A program made the position numbers and the translations under genes. From Hofstenia miamia (Eukaryota; Xenacoelomorpha; Acoela), in assembly GCA_004352715.1 (NCBI GenBank), contig SCFE01000039.1:2122425-2186424 (forward strand): a DNA stretch of 64,000 nucleotides, in the 5' to 3' direction. Under the pieces are notes generated by a model that was not told where the DNA came from, did not search any database, and was given only the letters and a program-made list of their open reading frames with translations. Of this stretch, positions 46,891 through 58,652 are shown piece by piece (position 1 is the first letter of the stretch; every line of letters starts with the position of its first letter).

Positions 46891-48312
46891 TGAACATTAG
46901 GCATGGAGAGAATTTAAATATTTATTCAAAGATTCAAATTTTCAAAGAAAAATCTATTTAAGGTTAAAATAGAATGATCAATTAATTTAAGTTATTGGAA
47001 AAAAACTCAAAAGACAAGCTTAACTTTTTGCAAATATTTCTGTTTGGAATTTAAAATTACAAGATGAAAAACTTTTCCTCAAAAACAACTAGATAGCATC
47101 TATATGCCGTTATTTAAATTAGGCTAAAAGACCTTGGTGCAGAATTACAACAGACATTAATTAAACCACACAGCCCAAATTGCAGAAATATTCTTTGTGA
47201 ACTTCCAGTGTGAAGCCACTATCTATGTGAACCGGGTGCCAAAAGGCCAACCAGAGTAAAAGTCTGAATAATTTAAACTTTGTAAACAATGATGCAAATA
47301 AACCTTACCCTACTAATGAAACATTTTGGCGGCTAAAATATAGATTTACGTGTTTCATTTCAAAAACAAAAAGCATTATATTAATCATTATAATGATTTT
47401 GTATATATGCTATATGGCTGATTCTCCAGGACCGTTACAACTAATTGGGTGTGATTGTGGAGCGAATCTCTGCTTGACGTAAAAATTAAGACTGCAGACT
47501 CTCAAAAATAATAAAATGAGATAAATTCATTAGCCTTAATTGAACAATAAACCTTTAACGGAGATGCTTTTTCATCATACTTCATACATAATTCTCTTTA
47601 TAAATAATAGTGATTTAAAAGTTAAGGTTGAGCTTCTTCCTTTAATTGAAAACCATGAGAGGGGAGAATTTCGATATCTTTGACTCAGTTCCCGTAGATA
47701 TATGTCATTATGTCTAGACTTTGTTTTATAATTAAAACATACCATTGACATAAATAACTGAGTACATTTGGGTTTAAAATGCTATAATAAAAGCACTTTG
47801 TTGGAAACTTTTACAACGTTAGTAGGACTAAAAATGATTTTATGAACTAAAAAGTTGCTTCACATAATGTTACATAAAAATAGGATATATCTTATTATAC
47901 AAGTATGGTAATTTACTTTATAGCCTATGTAAATTCTATTGTCTTAAAAAACTGAAAACTTCGTAAAAAAATAAATACATTGTCAAAAAACAAAAAGCCG
48001 AATAATTAGTTTTTTGGTTTTCAATATTCTTTTTGCAAAAAAGGAAATGAATGCGCTTTAGAATTTTTTTTTCAGAACAAGAGCCATATCTTTTCCTAGT
48101 AATTTTCTTATTATTATGAATAACTGATGAGATTCAGGCGAGAGAATTCTTGTAGGCACTACAATTTAACGCTTTTTCATGAAGGCTATGAATAATATAA
48201 TAGCAATAGACATGCTGATCTAGTAGTAGGAATAAATTCAATAGAACAGTTTCTCATGATTTCAGATAAATTAATTTGTAAAATTGCAAAACCGAAGAAA
48301 TTTCTTTGTTAA

Positions 48313-48546
48313 CCCTTTCTTGCATAGAACTTTTTATTTTAAGCTAGAACACTAAAATTGAAAATATACATGTATTTGTCATCTTGATTCTGGATCAAAC
48401 TATCCCAGTGCCCTTTGAAGGTAATACACTATCCTATAAATGGTAATGTTTGTGTCCAGAATGATATAACCAGTACAGATGAAAGTGTTTGGGAGATTCA
48501 TAGGCCTAAACACTGTCAACATATTTAACCGGAATGCAAGAAAGGG
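48313..48546. mobile_element. piggyBac-like MITE with TTAA duplication
   Basis: The element begins CCCTTTCTTGCAT and ends ATGCAAGAAAGGG, a perfect 13-bp inverted repeat, and is flanked by TTAA on both sides (48309-48312 and 48547-48550). TTAA targets and C-rich termini are diagnostic of the piggyBac superfamily. The 234-bp interior has no transposase, so it depended on another element for movement. Confidence 0.8.
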
Positions 48547-48559
48547 TTAAAATGTAATA

Positions 48560-48582
48560 CATATATATATATATATATATAT
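48560..48582. repeat. (AT)n microsatellite
   Basis: Alternating AT starting 9 bases right of the piggyBac-like MITE's TTAA. Confidence 0.9.
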
Positions 48583-50056
48583 GAAGATAACAAAAAATAA
48601 TCTTTACAATTAAGTGAATCTAATTGGATATTTTAAGTAATATAATTATTTTTACCAAAATTCGGTTTTTTCTATTTCCAGACATTAGTCCGAATGGGAT
48701 TTAGAAAAAAATTCAGAATTGTGGCTTTGACATTTTTATTTTAATTAAGCAAATTAATGATATTTCAAGACTACCTATCTGAAAAATTACTAAACTTAAA
48801 ACGTTTTACTAAGTTCAGTAAAAATTGGGTTAACATCGCTATGTCATCAGTCTAAAAAATTATTGTAAGCAATAAATATTGAAAAAAGTATTTGCTTGAT
48901 TACTGTTGTCTAGAAACTTTTAATATCTAAATTTGACGCTTTGATGAAATCCGTGTTTCCCAACAAGTTGATCAGAATCCGACTCTTACCCTCTCTCTTT
49001 GTTTATTACGACTGTCTATTCGTGACCCAAAAGTAGGCGATAATAGGCATTTGTTTAAAAATGTCAATAGTACATATTACGAAATTTGTGTACTGAAAAA
49101 TCAATAGTTTCATGTCAATAACAATAAATGAAATGAGATTGACGTGCTCACTGACATCAATAACCGCTTAATGAAGATTCAAGAGTTTTATTAGAGATAA
49201 TATTGCGTCTGTCTAGGATATAAAATATAAAAATATATTGAATGATTAAAAGATGAATAATATTTTTCAATAAGAAATTTGGTTTAATTCTCGATGTTTT
49301 TACGACAATGAAGACAAATGTTATCCTTAGTAGTGTTGGACCCATTAGTAAGGATGAGAATTGACATTTTGAGAAAGAGCAACAGTACGATCTTACTGTA
49401 AATGTTAAAAGGCTTTGAAAATAAGTAAAACATGATTTAAATATAGAACTCGAGGGTAATTTGCCGGACTGATTTAGTCATTGGTTGTACTAGTTATTAA
49501 AGACGGGAATTTGTTAAAGTAGTTATGACTATGGGTTAAAGGAAAACGAATCACAGTTCGGGCCTTTGGTTAAGAATGAGAAAATAGATGGATGAGATTT
49601 GTGATATTTCACACTCAATTTCACTTAGAAAGAATTAATATATTAGGTCATGTAGGACCCTATTTGTTAACAAACGTATTTTTGATCTTGACTTATGTTG
49701 AAATTAACAAAAACGCAAAACTCAATTGCTACAGGATGCGCAATATTTGAAATGGAAAATGACATTTCAATAAATTATTTGCCAGAGTATTACTGGCTTA
49801 AGGTATATATTTGAGGATTTGCTTTTTGAAATACTGAGTCTTTTTTAACTCCTTTAATGATATTTGAGGCTTATGATATTCATCACAAACATTTTAATAT
49901 AATATACAACATTGCTATGGGTCATAAAAATCTTCTCCAGTGCATACATGATGATCTAGGTGCATATTTACAAAACTAAACCCCAATAGACAGTATATAT
50001 TAAAAACTCAATATTTTGTATATGACTTAGATCATATTTACATAAATCTGGCGATG
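48583..50056. other. No recognised feature
   Basis: AT-rich. No paired ends, domains or RNA genes seen. Confidence 0.55.
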
Positions 50057-51702
50057 TACAGTACCGGAAAAAAAAGAATTCGGTCACCCATAACTTGGCA
50101 TAAATATTTCTACAAAATGGACGTCAAGAATGTCATAGCTACTTTTTAATTAGATTTGGGGCTGCAGAAAAAGGAATTCATCAATGTTGAGACATAATTA
50201 TCACTGTTTACTTTAAATCTCAAGTAGAAATGCTACAATCCTTGTAGTTAGCTAGTCTTTTCTTGGAAAAATGTATTCGGCCACTTCAGACCAAACCAGA
50301 GAATCTGCAAAAAATTTCATTGGTTGAGCTTTTTTCAGTCTATTTACATTGAAAATGTCTAATAACAATCTTTCTTCGCCATATATGGTGTCTGGTTACG
50401 TACCTCTTGACATCTGCGAGTTGATTATCTCCAAACATTTGAAGGGATGAGTCAATGTAATATAGCCCAACTTGTAGAGCGATCTCGAAGTACTGTCGGG
50501 GATATCATCAGACGTTTCACGTCTGAAACCATCATTGCCCTCCACGCCAAAGTCCGGAAGACCAAAGAAGACCTACAAAGCCTCCTAATCAGCTCTTATA
50601 TGCCTTTCAAAGCGAAATCCCCAGGAAGACTTCAGAAGAATTTCGCAAGAAATAGACTGATGGTCACTTCGTGACAGCAAGAACTGTGCCAAACATCCTG
50701 AAGAAGTACTCAATTGGTACTTTTGTGGCACCAAGAAAACTGTTCTTAACTTCAAAGCAAAGATTACCCCGGGTGAGATGGGCTAATTTAATGAGATAAT
50801 TCATCTAAATATTGGTCTAATGTTATATTTTCAGATAAGTCAAGATTTGAACTAAACTCATCGAAAGGAATGTTGATAAAGAGACCAACTGGGCAGAAAA
50901 TCAGGTTCTTGTCTCAACTTAGTCGGGGGGACAATGAATTATGGTGGGAAGGCTGTAATAGTATAGGGTGCAATATGGAATTGTGGCTTTCGCAAGATTG
51001 TTCACATCGCTGGTACTTTCCAAAGCTCTTAATATGCTCGGATTCTAGAATAGGAACTCTTGCCACTCCTTACAAGTGATCAGTATATCAACACGATGGT
51101 GCACCATGTCACACCTCAAAAGAAATGAAAAACTTCTTCCACAATAAAGGGATTGCTATCCTTGCTGACTAGAATGGCCAATCTTCAGACCTTAACATTA
51201 TCAAATCTATGTGGAAAGAGGTCAAATATTGAATTGGTCAGAATACTCTTCACACTGAAGACGAGCTGTGAAGCGAAATAAAGAAAAAATTTTATGCAAT
51301 TCCTAACAGCTTAACTGAAAGACTTTTTGTTCAATCCCTGATCGCCTTGAAGCTCAAAGGGGCACCCTACAAAATATTAGAAGAGACAATTTTGTTGTTA
51401 AGTACTTGTATTGCATCAATTATTAATTTATGTATCTTATTTTAAATGTACTTTTTCGGATTTGCTCATTTGTTAAAATTTTTTCAGGTGGCTGAATAAA
51501 TTTTTACAATACAAGTTTTCTAATTTTGATTAAAAATTAATAGCCAATTGTTATTCTACATAATTTATGCTATTAGACATACAAATTTTCCTTTCTTAAT
51601 CAAAGTAACACTTAGTTATAATTTTAGACACACTCTATCCAATGAATTTTCAATATTTATTCAAAATAGCAATGTGGTCGAATACATATTTCCAGTACTG
51701 TA
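50057..51702 (+). mobile_element. Tc1-like element, full length but broken
   Basis: The left end TACAGTACCGGAAA and the right end, reversed, TACAGTACTGGAAA form inverted repeats (inner part GAATTCGGTCAC against GTATTCGACCAC). TA at the outer edges is the expected target. The total of 1646 bp is the normal Tc1 length. Further copies of the 'ATTCGGCCAC'-like subterminal motif lie at 50275-50285. Plus-strand transposase remains fill the middle. Confidence 0.75.
50440..51390 (+). pseudogene. Tc1 transposase pseudogene
   Basis: In order along the plus strand: an N-terminal helix-turn-helix (SQCNIAQLVERSRSTVGDII), a linker with KVRKTKED, the first Asp region (VIFSDKSRFEL near 50832), GCNMELWLSQDC-type sequence, the second Asp region in another frame (QHDGAPCHTSKEMKNF near 51092), and the third region (DLNIIKSMWKEVK near 51190). 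Several in-frame stops and frameshifts separate them. At the third site the usual SPDLNPIE has become SSDLNIIK, so the catalytic residue there is changed. The copy is inactive. Confidence 0.75.
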
Positions 51703-51829
51703 TATTTTTTAGTACTTAAAAACATTTTATAACTGTTTTTGGAACATTTATTAACCCATTTAAGACCAAAGACATTTGTATGAAGGTANATATATATATA
51801 TATATGCATAAAAACGAACACGTTGACGG

Positions 51830-51878
51830 ATTATAGTTGTAGTACTTTCGGCTATTAGCCTTCATCAGCAAGAATACA
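51830..51878 (-). ncRNA. Hammerhead-ribozyme-like motif at the 3' end of the Penelope-like element
   Basis: On the minus strand: CTGATGA (51868-51862), a stem GGC-TAATA-GCC (51860-51850) and GAAA (51849-51846), then GTACTA and CAAC. This is the order of a type I hammerhead core (CUGAUGA, stem II, GAAA, very short stem III, cleavage triplet CUA). UUG before the core can pair with CAA after the presumed cut (stem I). Hammerheads are reported in Penelope-like elements. One extra A (51861) sits between CUGAUGA and stem II, and stem III would be only two pairs, so activity in this copy is doubtful. Confidence 0.5.
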
Positions 51879-52119
51879 CAGCGATTAAAAATAAAGTGTA
51901 TATATACTGCAATGAAATGATTGATTGAATGATTGACAGGATGATTGACAGCTTAGAAGAGGTGAAGTTTGATTTCGACTTGATTGTTAAGTGACGGGCG
52001 AATTTCTTTAATTGCTTCGGCTACCTTTGAAGATGGATGACAGATTGTGAATGAAAAATTAGATGAAGTGGCGGCATGGCTTTGATGATGGAGGAAGACT
52101 TCTGAGCAAAGATGACTCT

Positions 52120-52915
52120 AGAGATGTTCTCGGATTCTGGTTTGAAGATGTCTTCTAGTCTCTCCTATGTATAAGTGCTCACACTTATGACAAGAGAAGA
52201 GCGTAGAGACATTGGAATGGGATCTTTGTTTCAAAAGATGTTGCTGGTTTTGAATGAATGAAAGACAGGCTTGATTTGAGTTGAAGTGAATTTCTTGCTG
52301 AGATTTTTTACTGAGGCTTCGAGATTTTTTTTAGCGATATAGGGAACTTTCCAATAAATTAACTATTTTTCACAAAGTGCAGTTTGAGGCGATGGATTAA
52401 TGGCAGCATTAATTGAGCGACAGAGAACATTATCAGGATAACCATTTTGGCGGAGATTTTGAAAGATTGTATCAAAAAGCTTCAGTTACTTTTTGATAAA
52501 AAGATGATAGGGGGACAGCTCGGGAAAATAAGTTACGAGGAATAGATAACTTATATTTTTCAGAACAGTAGGAATTGAAGGGGATATATAACCCAGTGTT
52601 TGAGGGATTGATGTAGAGAGAAGTTTCAAACGAAGAGGAAGCTCGGTGAAGAGAAACATCAAGGAAATTGAGATGACCATTGGTTTCTGTTTCTTGGGTA
52701 AATTGAATTTAAGGAAGGAATGAGTTGAGGAAGTGAAGAAATTCGTCAGCTTGATTTTGATTGTTCATTAGACAAAAGATATCGTCGACGTATCGCACGT
52801 AGAATGAAGGAAGATTACTTGTAGAGAATTTTGATTCAATGATGTCCATAGCAAAGTTGGCGAATGTTGGGTCTAGGGGTGATCCCATAGCCATGCCATC
52901 GTGCTGCTGATAAAG
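52120..52915 (-). pseudogene. Penelope-like RT and GIY-YIG endonuclease fragment
   Basis: The RT part reads HDGMAMGSPLDPTFANFAMD then FYVRYVDDIFCLMNNQNQAD; GSPLxPxxAN is RT motif B and YVDD is the catalytic motif. After a stop near 52709 the frame resumes with FTQETETNGHLNFLDVSLHR, the usual following block. Further down, CHKCEHLYIGETRRHLQTRI matches the CxxC linked to a GIY-YIG core (LYIGETRRxLxxR). Further tail sequence (SSKVAEAIKEIRPSLNNQVE) fits the family. Stops and frameshifts show it is dead. Confidence 0.8.
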
Positions 52916-52935
52916 ATATATATATATATATAATA

Positions 52936-53469
52936 ATTAAATACATGATGATTATTTTTAGATGCTTATTTCCACAAAACATTACAATTTACTATAACCA
53001 TACTGTTGAAAAAAACACGTATTGTACCAATGTTCCACAAGGAAAAAATTTAGCAAACACTACAACAAAAAAATTTAAATATCTATGATAAAGCCATGAA
53101 CAAGATTATCGCATAGGTATAACAATGTAATATTTTGCTGCTTAAATGTATACCATGCTGGTTTTCACATAAATGTATTAAAATACAGCGCTCTATCAAA
53201 CGATTATTTCGTCAGGTAACTACTTGACTAATTAATATTAAACAACATATGGCCTTCATGTACAGTGTGCTGTAAAGCTGCAAAAATGCTTTGTGTAACG
53301 ATAATTGTTAAAATATTAGAATATCATACTAAAATTGCCAATGTTACATAAGTGGAACATTGCTTCAATATGGGTTAATAGGAACTCCATACAAGCTTAC
53401 GAACGAAATTGGGAAATTCATATTTATAAAAATCAATATACAGAATGCTAATTTTTTATAAAAATACAC

Positions 53470-53503
<34 letters not shown>

Positions 53504-55740
53504 CTGATTCAATGCTACCTCCATCCTACGATGTCCCCAAAGTAAAAACAATACCAACCGTAACTCGACAACATACTTGATCTCTTTTATAATCTAATGT
53601 GCTAGGCGATGGCAGGAAGTGCATTTTACTTGCGCTCGATTTGAACTTTAAAAACCTTCAAATTTCTGTCAGAAAACCTGTAGTGGAAATATTGATCATA
53701 CGATCAATTTTTTGACAGATGACAGAATATCTGATTTACAGATTTGTAAATATATTTTTGTAAACGAAACATGATTAGAACTTAAAATTGAAGCGTTGCG
53801 AATCAACATTCTGGGAGTCCATTGTCTATGTGAACTAACCAATTAATTTCAAGAAGTCAAATAGCACCAACCTGATCATTTTTCCGAAAAAATCAATTGA
53901 ACTGTTAAGATTATAGACTGACAAAAAGTAAATGGCTTGTTCAGACTATCGGGTTTTATCAGCTGATATAAATCAATAATCTGAACCAATTCTTAAATTG
54001 CGCCATTGACTATTTCACAAGTTGTCAACCAGTGGGAGTTAAGTATAATTTAGGCTTGTATAGAGAAACTTAGGCTTGCATGTAACTTTAGTTTCTATAT
54101 TGCATCAAAAATTTCACCGGAAATTCGAGTTCATATTAAACTCAGCTCGAGCTCGAAAAGTGCCAAATAGCAAGGTTCACCGAAGAATAAATCTTCTAAG
54201 ATTAGTAAAATAAGTTTTCAGGTAAATGTGGTAAACTGTTTGTTAACTAGGAAGCAATCGAATTGTCAAGATAGAAGATATTAATTTTAAGAAATATGAA
54301 TATTTGGTAAAATTAATAAATACATTGTGCTCTAAGACAATTGATCCAAGAAAAGCCGGCGACCCACAATTTATTTCCAAAACATGAAAAGAATCAATGG
54401 TTGCCGACAGCAGCTGCAGCTCAGTGTGTTTGAAGTTGATGCATTTGATTATGTTTCCATTCAACATGATGCATTAAGCACTATTGATTGTGATATCAGT
54501 GACTTTTCATAAATATTGTTGTAAAGCAAACGGTTTTAATTATTTAAAACACGCCTTTGATGCTGGGGTACAGAATAATAATAACAGAAACTTACACAAT
54601 ACTTTATTTTAAAAGGTCAACTTTTATATTTCTATCATGTAATTATTAGTGATAATTCAAAATTTAATAGACATTTAATCTGATTTAGAAATTAGTGTCA
54701 ATTTCACTCTAAAAAGTCATAAATCGCTTGAAGTTAAGAGAGAACAAAAGCCCAGCATCAGGTAACTTTGTGGGTCGCTTTTTGAGCCATTGCTTAATTG
54801 TTACTATAATAAGAATAAACTCTGATTAGGATTGCAGAATAGAATATATTCGTAATATAAAATACTATGTAGAGTGTACAGGGGACAGTTTCTTAAAACT
54901 TCTATAGTACAACTGATTGCTTCCAGAAATCCATATTCAGTTGTTTTTACTAAAAGCAGATTGCTTACCCATTTTAAAAATGTTACAATTATTTTTAAGC
55001 CAATGCTTTTTTTGTACTGAACATGAAACTTCCTTAGGGAGAATTGGCTTGATGTACACAATAGCGAAATATCGGACACATGTTCAAAACTCTCTTACTT
55101 TTGTATTATACTACACCAGTGATAAATTCGACTTACATTTTCCTCTTATTCACAAAAAATATAATAAAAATGAATTATTAGCATTTTTTAAAAGCCTCAA
55201 AGTTGGTGTTAAGGAGATAGTGTTAATAATCAAATGGCTGGACACAAGTATTTTGGACTGGAATTAGTACTAGAAACTTTGTTACTAGATGAAAATAATT
55301 GACTAGAAAAATTGGTTTGTTAATGTACATAACATTTAAATAAATGCTCGTTGCTAGCCACAAAACAATATTCACAATTATACTAACCTTGAAACTCATT
55401 TTCCCACAATTGTTGTTAAATAATAATTTTCAGTTCATTAAATTGCTATAAACATATACATTTTGAAATAAATATAATTTAAACTTTCAGAAGAAACTGA
55501 GATGATGCTAATGACGTGAAAGATATTGCGGAAATTCTGATCAAATTTATTTTTCGATGTATCATTGAATAGAAAAAAGAGGAAATTTTAGAAGAAATTT
55601 ATGCTTTTGATATAAGAGAAAAGATACTTTTGGCAAGTAAATTGGGAACTACCTTATAATGAAGACTAACAATATTTACAATATCATTGACAAAATATAT
55701 GCAATGTACTGAATAAAGAAAATAAAAATATTACACAAAG
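52936..55740. other. No recognised feature apart from (AT)n
   Basis: AT-rich. Overlapping open frames on both strands at 54800-55270 have no motif or splice support. Confidence 0.5.
53471..53500. repeat. (AT)n microsatellite
   Basis: Pure TA repeats, about 30 bases. Confidence 0.9.
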
Positions 55741-57030
55741 ATCCTCCATGAACAACAAAAGAAAAAACAATAGACAAAAAGAAGAAATTATCTAAGGAAA
55801 TAGAGCAAGTACGAAGATTTAAAGAAATAAAAGTAAGAGCATCTCTAGAAGAAAAAGGAAGTAAGTGGTGGAATGTAAAACTAATGAAAAAATCGGAAAA
55901 ACAGTGACCATATAAAAATTACAAAACAAGTCTGAATCAAAAAAAGATGCAGTTGAAAGCATTAACACATATTTTGCAAATATATCTGAAGATTCATTAA
56001 ATTGCGAAAATAATTCCCCCCATAATGAACAAATAGAATCGCCAAGTTTATATTTTTAAGCAATATTAATAAGAATAAGGCTACAGGACGATATCCATCT
56101 TAGTTTTTGAAAAGACATACACTAGATCTCAGCAAGCCTATTCCTATGATCTCGACATGTTGAATTCGAAATAAAAGTTTTCCATCACTATCAAAATGAG
56201 ATTTAATGGCTCCAATTCCGGAACCTTTGAACGTAGCTAAGCCAAGCCCTTAAATACAATGGTGATTAGAAAAATCAATACACGCGGATTAGAAAATGTA
56301 TTCCTCAATTGAAGTAAACATACCTTGGAAGAAATCATTAATGAAGATCAACATGCTCATAAAAGAGGTGTCTCAGCGTCCCACACATTAACTGTGATTT
56401 ATAATTACTGGTTGATGAAACTGAAACGTGTCCTTATTAAGTAATGAATAATAAATAAAGGAACTCTTGTGACGTTTGCAGATGGTATAACATATACAAT
56501 AAACTGCACAAACGCAGATAAAGCATATGATAAAAAAGTAACTTGATCAAGAAAATTGAAAATAGAAAAATTGAAATAAATCTGAACAATACTTGAGATT
56601 AAGACGAGCACCTTCACCACCACAACAAAGGCAAAGTTATAAGATAAAGAAATAGATCAAAGTCTAATCTCAGAATACGAAATAACAAAAAGAATGAAAA
56701 AAGGCAGGAAATCACTTGTACCCCTGGCATTCTTAAAGAGTAAAGGATTATAAAAATGATTTGAAGTTTCTTAAAAAAATTGTTAATAAGATGACGTATG
56801 CTTCCTTTGTCATCTGTGATGCAAAAATTCAACCATCAAATAGCATTACAAAACGTGCAGAGTAAATATATTGAAAAGAACTTAAAAAGATAAGTACAAT
56901 TTTATATGAAAATGTAAATTATTCTTTACACGACATACTCCATTTAAAAGAATATTCATATCCAACGAGAGCATTCTATTTAAACAGGATTATATAAAAG
57001 AACTTTTTCTTAGAATGCAATAAGACTCAA
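55740..57030 (+). mobile_element. Degenerate non-LTR (LINE) retroposon fragment
   Basis: Read across shifting frames, the plus strand gives words of a LINE reverse transcriptase in the right order: AVESINTYFANISEDS near 55950 (linker before RT), NKNKATGRYPSWF-like sequence near 56065 (normally NKATGPDGIP), EPLNVAKPSP near 56220, EDQHAHKRGVSASHTL near 56350 (normally DxxQxG/KxxS), and FADGITYTINCTNADKAY near 56475 (a damaged YADD box). Stops are frequent. The clade cannot be fixed by eye. Confidence 0.4.
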
Positions 57031-57085
57031 TAATGCATATCTAAACTTTTTCCATTTGTAAATTAATACTGCCATGTCTTGTTGC

Positions 57086-57175
57086 ATTTAAATATATCAT
57101 ATATCTATCTATATATCTATCCATCCATCTATCAATCTATATATCTATATATATATATATATGTATATGTATATA
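57086..57175. repeat. (ATCT)n / (AT)n compound microsatellite
   Basis: CTATCTATATATCTATCCAT-type tetranucleotide repeats pass into alternating AT and TATATG. Confidence 0.85.
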
Positions 57176-57405
57176 TAAATGTGGCTGCCGTTCATTAATT
57201 GCATTTCTACTCTGCTTAGAGGGCTAGTAAGCTTCTTGTAATATTTGGATAGGGCTCTGCATCAATATCATTCTTCGAAATTTTGTCCATCACGAAGCAT
57301 ATTGTTAGGAATATCTTATTTCCTGTGTCTAAGAAATAATATCTATAATAATAATATAAATGGATGAAAACTTCTGGTTCTGCTTAATCCCGATCAAGAT
57401 ACATA

Positions 57406-58161
57406 CAGGGTGTCCCAGAAACAACTGAACACATTAAAACTACAATATCTACTCTTGTGAGAAACCAATCTCAATGAATTTTTAACCACGTATTCTACGC
57501 ATCATAGGAGTTCAACTGTGAAAGTTTCAGCTCGATTCATTGTTTAGTTCGTTTAAAAATCAAAAACAACGTTTACCTTTGATTTCATCCTAATGAATTT
57601 TGAAATTTTGACTGTTCAGTTTGGTAAGATTCAAATCTTAATGGAGCACTATTGATTGGACGTGGAGGTCCAGTTGCATGGCCGCCAAGATCACCAGATC
57701 TGACTCCTTGCGACTACTATCTGTCGGGTCACATTCGTCAACTCGTGTTTCGGGAGAAGGCACACAACATCGACCATCTGAAACAGCGAATTCAAGCGGC
57801 CTTCGATGAGATCGACGATGACTGTCGTAAGAGAGCTATTGCCCACTTTTCTCTGCAAATGCGACTTTGTGTTGAGCGCGGTGGTGATCACATTGAAAAC
57901 TTGATTTACAAATGTGTTGCTTCGATTTGTTAAAACTGTTTTTTGAATAAACATGCGTGTTTTTTCTCGTAAAACAAGTAAAAAATGCACATTTTCATTA
58001 TTCTATTACAGAAGTTCTCATATTCACTCTATTAAGCTGAAATCTTCAGTGTTCAACTCCTATGATGTGCTAAATGTAAGGTTAAAAAATCTATGTGATT
58101 GATGATTTGTGGGATAAGTTATTAGGGTTTTAATGTGTTCAGTTGTTTCTGGGACACCCTG
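57406..58161 (+). mobile_element. mariner/IS630-type element with long perfect TIRs
   Basis: 57406-57440 and 58127-58161 are exact inverted repeats of 35 bp, starting CAGGGTGTCCCAGAAACA. Pairing resumes further in (GCATCATAGGAGTTCAACTG near 57500 against its complement near 58060), so the arms reach about 125 bp with loops. TA lies on both sides (57404-57405 and 58162-58163), the Tc1/mariner-superfamily target. At 756 bp it is an internally deleted derivative that keeps only the end of the transposase. Confidence 0.85.
57652..57933 (+). pseudogene. mariner/IS630-like transposase, C-terminal part
   Basis: The plus-strand frame reads RGGPVAWPPRSPDLTPCDYY, then LSGHIRQLVFREKAHNIDHL, then KQRIQAAFDEIDD and a tail ending VASIC and a stop. 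WPPRSPDLTPxDYxLWG is the signature around the last catalytic acid in IS630/mariner-like DDE transposases common in invertebrates. Here LWG is LSG. The first two catalytic Asp regions are missing through internal deletion. The frame is otherwise intact for about 90 codons, so the deletion derivative may be fairly young. Confidence 0.8.
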
Positions 58162-58629
58162 TACATCAGAAATGGCATATGAAAACCAACATATAAATCA
58201 CATAGAATCGTAACATTTAATTAAAAAAGCAGAAATAATTAGTAATTACTAAAAGAAATTCAGCCTACTTTGGCTATTTCAAAAGCAATCAAGTTAGCTT
58301 AATTAAATGAGTGTCATTGCATTTGAGAATACTAGTTCACAGATATTTCGTTTTCGAAATTTTATGCATGAAAAACTATTGAACAGCTTTGAACTGAGAC
58401 TGCAGGTTTCAATTGTTGACCAGTCCTAATCGCACCCACAAAAAATCAGGTAGGCATTGAGGCTCTAGGCATGTCGCTATGTAGCATGGGAAATATTTAT
58501 ATCTCCTGCTAAATGTAATTTGAAATCTTCTGCATGACCGCCTTTCCAAAAATAAATCATTGAAATTTTGTTGGGAGTTGTTTCTTTATATTACGTACCT
58601 CCATACTAAAAATGTTTAAGGTCAAGTGA

Positions 58630-58652
58630 ATATATATATATATATATATATA
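58630..58652. repeat. (AT)n microsatellite
   Basis: TA repeats followed by CAGCGAACTCTGTAAAA, which resembles a pogo/Tigger-type terminus, but no partner end was found. Confidence 0.85.

Larger units (their letters stand above)
44019..48312. other. Upstream of the first coding exon, mostly unrecognised
   Basis: AT-rich sequence presumed to hold the 5' UTR intron. G-rich sequence at 44236-44300 (GGCCTGGGGC, AGGGGGAGGGAC) resembles the inner part of a hAT MITE, without clear ends. A coding-like segment at 45163-45381 and a dispersed repeat at 46755-46890 are listed separately. No promoter motif can be assigned. Confidence 0.4.
51789..52935 (-). mobile_element. Penelope-like retroelement, 5'-truncated
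   Basis: Minus strand from 52915: reverse-transcriptase fragment, then connector, then a GIY-YIG endonuclease region near 52190-52130, then a 3' end with a hammerhead-like motif running into (AT)n. The order RT to GIY-YIG defines Penelope-like elements. (AT)n lies at both ends (52916-52933 and 51788-51805). The 5' half of RT is missing. An N at 51789 marks an uncertain right-hand join for the 3' end. Confidence 0.8.

Noticed and set aside
48120-48160. Second hammerhead (CTGATGA at 48126)
   Set aside because: No stem II followed by GAAA; the required core is absent.
54804-55267. Overlapping 91- and 116-codon frames on both strands
   Set aside because: Antisense shadows in AT-rich DNA with no motif or conserved pattern that I recognise.
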